Below, one piece after another: positions 6,141 to 9,097 of a stretch of DNA of 9,097 bases. Below the pieces are notes generated by a model. That model was not told where the DNA came from, searched no databases, and worked only from the letters and a program-made list of their open reading frames with translations. Source of the DNA: an uncultured Pirellulaceae bacterium (GTDB lineage: Bacteria > Planctomycetota > Planctomycetia > Pirellulales > Pirellulaceae). The translations under genes and the position numbers were made by a program. The stretch lies in assembly GCA_934255105.1 (NCBI GenBank), contig CAKQNH010000135.1, positions 1 to 9,097 of the forward strand, in the 5' to 3' direction. Within the stretch, counting starts at the first letter, position 1. Each line of letters begins with the position of its first letter.

Positions 6141-6322
6141 GTATTTTACTAATCGCTTATTACTGATCAGTTTCTTACCGACAAGCTGCACTCCACCCGT
6201 TTAATAACCCACAATTCTAAAGCACCGGTCTCATGCCAGCCTTATCTGGCATGGACTAGTCTTAAAACTCGTTCACCTGCGAGACAAGCTCTCAGGGGTG
6301 TGAGACAAGTTGTCATATGCAG

Positions 6323-6348
6323 ACCAAAGTCTTGGCGACTTCGGCTAC
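6323..6348 (-). repeat. Small dispersed hairpin repeat, copy A
   Basis: On the minus strand this reads GTAGCCGAAGTCGCC, then AAGACTTTGG. It folds as CCGAAGTC-GCCAA-GACTTTGG, eight pairs including one G-U. The first 15 bases match copy B (8825-8839) except for one A/G change, and copy B keeps a weaker version of the same stem. One pair is intact only on this strand (G-U here becomes A-C on the other), a slight hint that the minus orientation is the transcribed one. Confidence 0.55.
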
Positions 6349-6359
6349 TATCAAAACCA

Positions 6360-6379
6360 TGCGAATCTAAAAATTCGCA
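6360..6379 (-). terminator. Possible terminator of the rsmD/kinase-like operon
   Basis: TGCGAAT and ATTCGCA (6360-6366 with 6373-6379) form a perfect 7 bp stem with a 6-base loop, 32 bases past the stop of the kinase-like gene on the minus strand. It is followed in that direction by TGGTTTTGAT, a short impure T-run. The position is right; the stem is AT-rich and weak. Confidence 0.35.
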
Positions 6380-6411
6380 ATCTATCGGCAATAGTCAAAG
6401 TTGGGCCTGCC

Positions 6412-8028
6412 TCAATTGCGTTGGCTGATTTGCTGCAGTCGCTGCTGAGCTTCGGCCACGATGGGAGCTACCTCCTGATTGTTTTGGTACAGTTCGACGA
6501 TGGACTCCCATTTCAATTTGGCCTCAGTGATCCGCGCGCGGTCGTAAGCAGCGTTCGCTTCATCCATTCTTTGCGTCAAGAATTGTTGCAACGCATTCGG
6601 GCCGAGGCCAGTTTGGCGAATGCGCATGAGCCCTTCCTGCGCCAGATCGACTATGGAACGATCTTCTTCGCGATTGCGGAATAGACTGACGATAGCCCGG
6701 TAGCGATCGAAGGCGGTGGACAAGTCGCCGAAGCGTTCGTAACGTCGAGCCTCGGCAAACTGCAACTGTGCCTGAGTCCAATTTTCTGTGCGACCGCGAC
6801 CTTCCTCGCGGTCGAGCTTGCGTTCTGCGTCTCGCGCATTGACCCAACGAATCTGTTCGTTGGCCCAGTCGATATGCTTGCTCTCAGGAAAACGCTCGAC
6901 CAACTCTGCCAGATAGCTGTCGCGAGCTTCATTCCACTGCAGCCAATCCTCGCTTCGCGGTGGCAGCAGTGCTTCGGCGCGGCTTCGCAATGTCTCTTCG
7001 CTCAGCGGCAGCATGAACCAGACAACCGCACCAATGGCGACTAGCAGCCCGACGATTAAGACCCAGGGGCGTTCGAAGAAGGAGGTCTCGTCGTGCTTGC
7101 GAGTCTTTTTGGATCGAATTCCCAGGACTGTCTCCGCTTCCGCGCGATCTCCCCCCTTTAATTGTAGTGGGCTAAAGCCGGCCGCCACGTGCTGCAGGAC
7201 GCCCACCCCCTCGGCTTGCCGACGTTGAGCCTCTTTGAAGGCCAGTTGCAGCGCGGTCGCGCTAAACGGACGCTGCTTGGGATCTTTGGCGAGCAGTTGC
7301 TCCACGATCGCGTTGAGCCACACTGGGCAGTCCAGCACCTGTGCGCTGACCGTCGGAACTGGATCATGGCAAACATGCTCGATCAACTCCGACGGCGATT
7401 TGCCATCGTAGGGGGGCGTGCCGGTCAACATCGTGAACATCACCGCACCCAACGCATACAGGTCGGCTTTCTCGTCGGCAGCCCCACCTTGTAAAACTTC
7501 GGGGGCCATGAATTGCAACTGCGTTTTCGTTGGTGGCCCGTCGCCGATCATGGAGGATATCGCCTCGCGTCGCCAATCGGCAATTTTGACCGCCCCTTGG
7601 GCATTCATCAGAATTTTGCTGGTCCGCAGGCGTCCGTGAATCCAGCCCATCTGGTGCGCATACTGCAGCGCCTCGGCCAATTGCTGACTGGACTCCAGCG
7701 CGGTCTCCCACGGCAATCGCTCGCGCCGCGCCAGCACGTCAGCCAGCGACTCCCCATCGACCATCTCGTAAGCCAGGTAGGCATTGCGAGAATCAAAGCC
7801 GCCGCCATAACACCGCACGATGCCCGGATGCCGCAATTGTTTGAGCTGCTCTAGCTGGCTGGCGAATGCCTGGCGACTTTCGGGTGTCATCCCCAGCGGG
7901 ATAGGAAATACACGCAGAGCGGCTAGCTTCTTTTGTTGCAGATGAATGCCACGAAAGACCTGCCCACCGCTTTTAGGTTTGGACAGCGGAGCTTCCAGGA
8001 CAAACGGTCCGATGCGTGACTTGGCCAT
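6412..8028 (-). CDS. Kinase-fold membrane protein, probable pseudokinase
   Basis: This 538-residue protein has a Ser/Thr-kinase fold at about 7-268, a basic linker, one membrane helix at about 322-342 (WVLIVGLLVAIGAVVWF), and a helical, TPR-like C-terminal part (345-538) likely outside the cytoplasm. The fold is clear from YEMVDGESL (87-95), FMAPEVL (173-179), ADLYALGAVMFTMLTGTPPY (188-207) and the KDPKQRPFSA end (248-257). Key residues are lost: the Gly-loop is degenerate (13-26); the beta3 Lys is Arg39 (AALRVF); HRDLKPxN reads HGRLRTSK (131-138), so the catalytic Asp is Arg133 and the metal-binding Asn is Lys138; DFG is DWR (151-153). A signalling scaffold is more likely than an active kinase. 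I chose ATG 8028, 10 bases after the rsmD stop, because MAKSRIGPFVLE is the usual beginning; an ATG at 8088 would overlap rsmD by 50 bases. Confidence 0.9.
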   Translation of the reverse strand: MAKSRIGPFVLEAPLSKPKSGGQVFRGIHLQQKKLAALRVFPIPLGMTPESRQAFASQLEQLKQLRHPGIVRCYGGGFDSRNAYLAYEMVDGESLADVLARRERLPWETALESSQQLAEALQYAHQMGWIHGRLRTSKILMNAQGAVKIADWRREAISSMIGDGPPTKTQLQFMAPEVLQGGAADEKADLYALGAVMFTMLTGTPPYDGKSPSELIEHVCHDPVPTVSAQVLDCPVWLNAIVEQLLAKDPKQRPFSATALQLAFKEAQRRQAEGVGVLQHVAAGFSPLQLKGGDRAEAETVLGIRSKKTRKHDETSFFERPWVLIVGLLVAIGAVVWFMLPLSEETLRSRAEALLPPRSEDWLQWNEARDSYLAELVERFPESKHIDWANEQIRWVNARDAERKLDREEGRGRTENWTQAQLQFAEARRYERFGDLSTAFDRYRAIVSLFRNREEDRSIVDLAQEGLMRIRQTGLGPNALQQFLTQRMDEANAAYDRARITEAKLKWESIVELYQNNQEVAPIVAEAQQRLQQISQRN

Positions 8029-8038
8029 ATCGCAGTAG

Positions 8039-8698
8039 CTAATCCTTGCGACAGATCGAGATGTTGGCTGGGTCGTAATTGCGTACATCCCATTCGATCG
8101 ACGGCATCGCTGCGGGCAGGTCGAAGCCCCACTCGCTTTCGCATACGATGCGGCTCCCCGCAGGGCTGGCAGCGTACAATTCTAGCAATCCCTGACACAG
8201 TCGTTCAGTGTCGCTGGTCCACATCTTATAGGGTGGACAGCAGTAGACGATCCAGGGGATATCAGGCCAATCGCGGCGAGCCATGTCGATGTTGCGCAGC
8301 CAGCGCAACGTGTCGGCATTGTACACGTCGATGCGGTCTCCCAGACCCAATTTCTCCATGTTGGCCAGAATCGTCTTGACTGTCGAACGCGACATCTCCA
8401 GCACGATCGCTCGCTCGGCACCGCGACTTATCGACTCGATGGCCAAGATGCCCGTGCCACCGAAAAGGTCGATCACAAAGTGATTGTAGAGATATCCGCC
8501 GAGCAGGCTGAACACGCTCTCTCGCGTCCGCTCCTTCATCGGGCGCGTGGCAGGATCGCCGTTGTAATCGATCTTCCGGCCCCCCAACTCTCCTGCCACA
8601 ATCCGTAGACGTGTGGGGACCAGCTTGGGTTTTGCCACGGGCCTGCGCAGGGGCTCATCTGCTGAGTCGGCATCGCGTACGCGTCGGTTTCGATTCAT
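8039..8698 (-). CDS. rsmD: RsmD-like 16S rRNA (guanine-N2) methyltransferase
   Basis: Members of this family use SAM to methylate G966 (E. coli numbering) of 16S rRNA in the 30S subunit. Numbering from GTG 8704, the family start RIVAGELGGRKI is at 34-45 and TRPMKERTRESVFSLL at 53-68. The SAM-binding motif is IDLFGGTGILAIE (78-90), with an acidic VLE at 101-103. The catalytic motif is unusual: where RsmD has (D/N)PP(Y/F), this protein reads CCPPYK (155-160), so the Asp is Cys156. About 30 extra polar residues precede the domain. The length of about 220 is near the family norm of about 190-200 plus that extension. Starts: ATG 8698 is preferred; an in-frame GTG two codons earlier (8704) is possible, and neither has a clear ribosome site. 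The kinase-like gene follows 10 bases after the stop, probably in one transcript. The identity is sure; activity depends on the altered motif. Confidence 0.9.
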   Translation of the reverse strand: MNRNRRVRDADSADEPLRRPVAKPKLVPTRLRIVAGELGGRKIDYNGDPATRPMKERTRESVFSLLGGYLYNHFVIDLFGGTGILAIESISRGAERAIVLEMSRSTVKTILANMEKLGLGDRIDVYNADTLRWLRNIDMARRDWPDIPWIVYCCPPYKMWTSDTERLCQGLLELYAASPAGSRIVCESEWGFDLPAAMPSIEWDVRNYDPANISICRKD

Positions 8699-8761
8699 GC
8701 TCACTTCGTTATTTATATTTGCGAACCTATGCCCTGCATCACGGGTTGCCAGTCCAGTAGG

Positions 8762-8781
8762 GGTTATATTACAGAATAACC
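8762..8781. promoter_or_regulatory. Dyad in the divergent rsmD/nitrilase promoter region
   Basis: GGTTAT and ATAACC (8762-8767 with 8776-8781) form a perfect 6-base inverted repeat with an 8-base spacer, 64 bases before the rsmD start and 139 before the nitrilase-family start. The size and central place suit a dimeric repressor site or an rsmD promoter element. No clear promoter boxes could be assigned in either direction. Confidence 0.25.
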
Positions 8782-8824
8782 GTTGGGCGGCATTGAAACA
8801 ATGCGTCGCGGAGCACAGCCCGTC

Positions 8825-8847
8825 GTAGCCGAGGTCGCCGGACTTGG
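8825..8847 (+). repeat. Small dispersed hairpin repeat, copy B
   Basis: GTAGCCGAGGTCGCC followed by GGACTTGG matches the minus-strand repeat at 6348-6323 at 14 of the first 15 bases and in the general form of the second arm. The stem here is imperfect (CCGAGGTC against GACTTGG, with one bulge and one G-U pair). It lies in the leader or promoter region of the nitrilase-family gene. Confidence 0.5.
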
Positions 8848-8920
8848 AAGTCGCTTCGATTAACCAAATTCTGACGCCATCGGCCGCGCATAACTTCTAA
8901 TCGATCAAGGACCGCAGACA

Positions 8921-9097
8921 ATGCACGTAGTGGCCGTACAGCTCGACATGGTCTGGGAGGACAAAGCTCGCAATCGCCGCCGCGCGGAGGAGTTGTTGGC
9001 CACCGCAAATATTGCCGCCGATTCGCTGATCGTCTTGCCAGAGATGTTTGAAACGGGCTTCAGCATGCAGGTTGAGAAGACGGTGCAGGGCCAACAG
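8921..9097 (+). CDS. Carbon-nitrogen hydrolase (nitrilase superfamily), 5' part only
   Basis: Only the first 59 codons are present; the frame is open at the window edge. The protein starts MHVVAVQLDMVWEDKARNRR, the first strand and helix of the nitrilase fold. It continues to ADSLIVLPEMFETGFSM (33-49), in which Glu41 is the catalytic Glu of the Glu-Lys-Cys triad. The PEMF-TGFSM form is typical of the omega-amidase (YafV/Nit2) branch, which hydrolyses 2-oxoglutaramate-type amides, rather than of true nitrilases. The Lys and Cys lie beyond the window. ATG 8921 is supported by AAGGA at 8907-8911 nine bases upstream and by the exact start of the fold. The gene diverges from rsmD. The superfamily is sure, the omega-amidase branch likely. 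Confidence 0.88.
   Translation, partial: MHVVAVQLDMVWEDKARNRRRAEELLATANIAADSLIVLPEMFETGFSMQVEKTVQGQQ

Larger units (their letters stand above)
6141..6411. other. Intergenic region between convergent genes, rich in dyads
   Basis: No gene is supported. It contains an 8 bp dyad CATGCCAG-6-CTGGCATG (6232-6253) without a T-run. It also has a direct repeat GAGACAAG(C/T)T at 6281-6290 and 6302-6311, 21 bases apart. A small dispersed hairpin repeat on the minus strand (6323-6348) and a terminator-like hairpin close to the kinase-like gene are listed separately. A 124-codon plus-strand frame starting in this region mostly covers the kinase-like gene in antisense and is rejected. Confidence 0.5.

Noticed and set aside
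6232..6253. CATGCCAG/CTGGCATG dyad as an intrinsic terminator
   Set aside because: The stem is good but neither side is followed by a T-run, so only a dyad of unknown role is recorded.
6310..6684. 124-codon plus-strand ORF near the end of the kinase-like gene
   Set aside because: Most of it lies antisense to the C-terminal helices of the kinase-like protein and shows no family features.

Overview
The window looks like a chromosomal segment of a planctomycete, probably a Pirellulaceae-like member of Planctomycetota. This is inferred from the protein style (a membrane-anchored Ser/Thr-kinase-like protein beside rsmD, an HtrA-like protease with a long Ser/Ala linker), the scarcity of clear Shine-Dalgarno sites, the use of GTG starts, and the many short GC-rich hairpin repeats between genes. 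No rRNA, tRNA, CRISPR array, transposase or phage gene was seen.

Layout. Positions 1-281 hold a GC-rich hairpin and an array of about six 31-32 bp hairpin units. An exported trypsin-like (HtrA/DegP-type) protease follows at 522-1937 (+). It converges on a membrane-anchored family 2 glycosyltransferase at 2090-3118 (-), with a long hairpin between them. Positions 3119-3659 are non-genic apart from a doubtful low-complexity ORF. This stretch holds a decayed minus-strand relative of the first repeat element, then a plus-strand relative that runs into a 23-unit hexanucleotide array. Next come a ThiF/MoeB/HesA-type adenylyltransferase at 3660-4703 (+) and a helix-turn-helix protein of unknown function at 4906-6090 (+). 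Positions 6091-6411 carry several small repeats and dyads. On the minus strand, rsmD (8039-8698) is followed 10 nt later by a kinase-fold membrane protein (6412-8028). A nitrilase-superfamily gene diverges from rsmD at 8921 and runs off the right edge.

The genes do not form one obvious pathway: envelope proteolysis, lipid-linked sugar transfer, ubiquitin-like activation chemistry, rRNA methylation and amide hydrolysis sit side by side. The only convincing operon is rsmD plus the kinase-like gene. No complete new multi-gene system was identified. The points most worth following are: (1) the kinase-like protein has lost the beta3 Lys, the HRD Asp and the metal-binding Asn, and reads as a pseudokinase; (2) the RsmD homologue has CPPY where the family has (D/N)PPY/F; (3) a composite repeat family, with a shared head and different tandem tails, appears three times; (4) a block-structured hexanucleotide array encodes a Glu-His/Glu-Tyr polymer just upstream of the ThiF-like gene.
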